A DNA stretch of 6,768 nucleotides. It comes from an uncultured Ruminococcus sp. (lineage in GTDB: Bacteria; Bacillota; Clostridia; Oscillospirales; Acutalibacteraceae). The translations under genes were made by a program, and so were the position numbers. The notes below the pieces were generated by a model. The model did no database searches, was not told the origin of the DNA, and saw nothing but the letters and a program-made list of their open reading frames with translations. Below are positions 6,354 through 6,768 of this stretch, one piece after another. Position 1 is the stretch's first letter. Every line of letters starts with the position of its first letter. Where the stretch lies: NCBI GenBank assembly GCA_902797065.1, contig CADBRK010000004.1, positions 1 to 6,768 of the forward strand. Reading direction: 5' to 3'.

Positions 6354-6768
6354 TCAGAACAAATCGCCAAGTATTCCGCCCTGCAACTCTTGATAGGAAA
6401 CGCGTTTCACGGGCATTCCCTCCTTTACGTTTCCGTAAGCCATAGCGATATAATCATCCATAGATAATCCGCTCGTTACAAAAGCGTAACTGTACTCTAT
6501 GCCGTTCTTAGTTTTGACAAAGCGTTTTTCGATCACTCCGTCGCTGTTTTCGACATATACAAAGAATTTGCCGTTTTCTTCTCTTATAAAAGCACCGAGA
6601 ATTTCAAGGGCACTGTTTTGAAGCTCTTTATTGAATTGTATCGATACGCCCGAATCCTCACCGAGTTCGAAAGAATCATCGCTCTTCACAATAAACTCAT
6701 ACATCGACTCTGTACCGAAATCGCTGCTTCCCGCACTTTCTCCCGAATCCTCACTGCCTATCGGCGTA
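6354..6768 (-). CDS. Periplasmic-adaptor-type (HlyD/MacA/YknX-like) subunit, C-terminal part
   Basis: The last 138 codons of a gene whose start lies beyond the right edge; the frame stays open to the window end. The visible part begins with a Ser/Gly/acidic stretch (GSEDSGESAGSSDFG), then a beta-rich domain. Its close resembles the C-terminal membrane-proximal domain of RND/ABC adaptor proteins: FFVYVENSDGVIEKRFVKTK, then a YAFVTSGLSMDDYIAM segment, then VKEGMPVK. In this family the pattern is '...V.V...G....R.V..G.......V.SGL..GD.V'. It would be an extracytoplasmic protein anchored to the membrane, working with the permease that starts 20 bases downstream. The annotation rests on this C-terminal pattern plus the neighbouring MacB-type permease; the hairpin and lipoyl domains are not visible. 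An ATG at position 6704 is internal and should not be taken as the start. Confidence 0.82.
   Translation of the reverse strand, partial: TPIGSEDSGESAGSSDFGTESMYEFIVKSDDSFELGEDSGVSIQFNKELQNSALEILGAFIREENGKFFVYVENSDGVIEKRFVKTKNGIEYSYAFVTSGLSMDDYIAMAYGNVKEGMPVKRVSYQELQGGILGDLF

Overview
The window reads as a chromosomal stretch from a low-to-mid GC Gram-positive anaerobe, most likely a gut member of the Clostridia (Oscillospiraceae/Ruminococcus-like). The grounds are strong AGGAGG-type ribosome binding sites, frequent GTG and TTG starts, a YqhQ/DUF1385 protein, an 'NFCNPWP' form of TrmB, a Gram-positive lipobox lipoprotein, and a YknXYZ/MacAB-type exporter. This assignment is inferred from gene style, not from a search. 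All seven supported genes lie on the minus strand, so transcription runs from the right end to the left end. I see no mobile element, CRISPR array, tRNA or rRNA.

Right part (6768 to about 5030): the 3' end of a periplasmic-adaptor-type (HlyD/MacA/YknX-like) subunit is followed 20 bases later by a complete MacB/YknZ-type ABC permease. A good intrinsic terminator closes this unit. The ATPase partner is not in the window and does not lie between these two genes.

Intergenic region (4833-5076, 244 bases, very AT-rich): it holds the exporter terminator, a perfect 10-bp inverted repeat overlapping that terminator's T-tract, three perfect TATAAT hexamers on the minus strand (the last with a TGn extension), and a leader of roughly 110 bases.

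Left part (4832 to 1): five closely spaced genes (gaps 18, 31, 34 and 28 bases) probably form one operon. They are trmB (tRNA m7G46 methyltransferase), a cysteine-rich surface lipoprotein with three Ca-loop/FG-GAP-like repeats, an OmpR/PhoB-family response regulator, a membrane sensor histidine kinase, and the first two thirds of yqhQ (DUF1385 membrane protein). A plausible reading is that the lipoprotein works on the outer face with the histidine kinase and the response regulator answers in the cytoplasm. TrmB and YqhQ look like housekeeping genes sharing the transcript. The stimulus and the regulon cannot be read from this sequence.

The least described element is the lipoprotein/two-component module. 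I found nothing that clearly amounts to a wholly new system.
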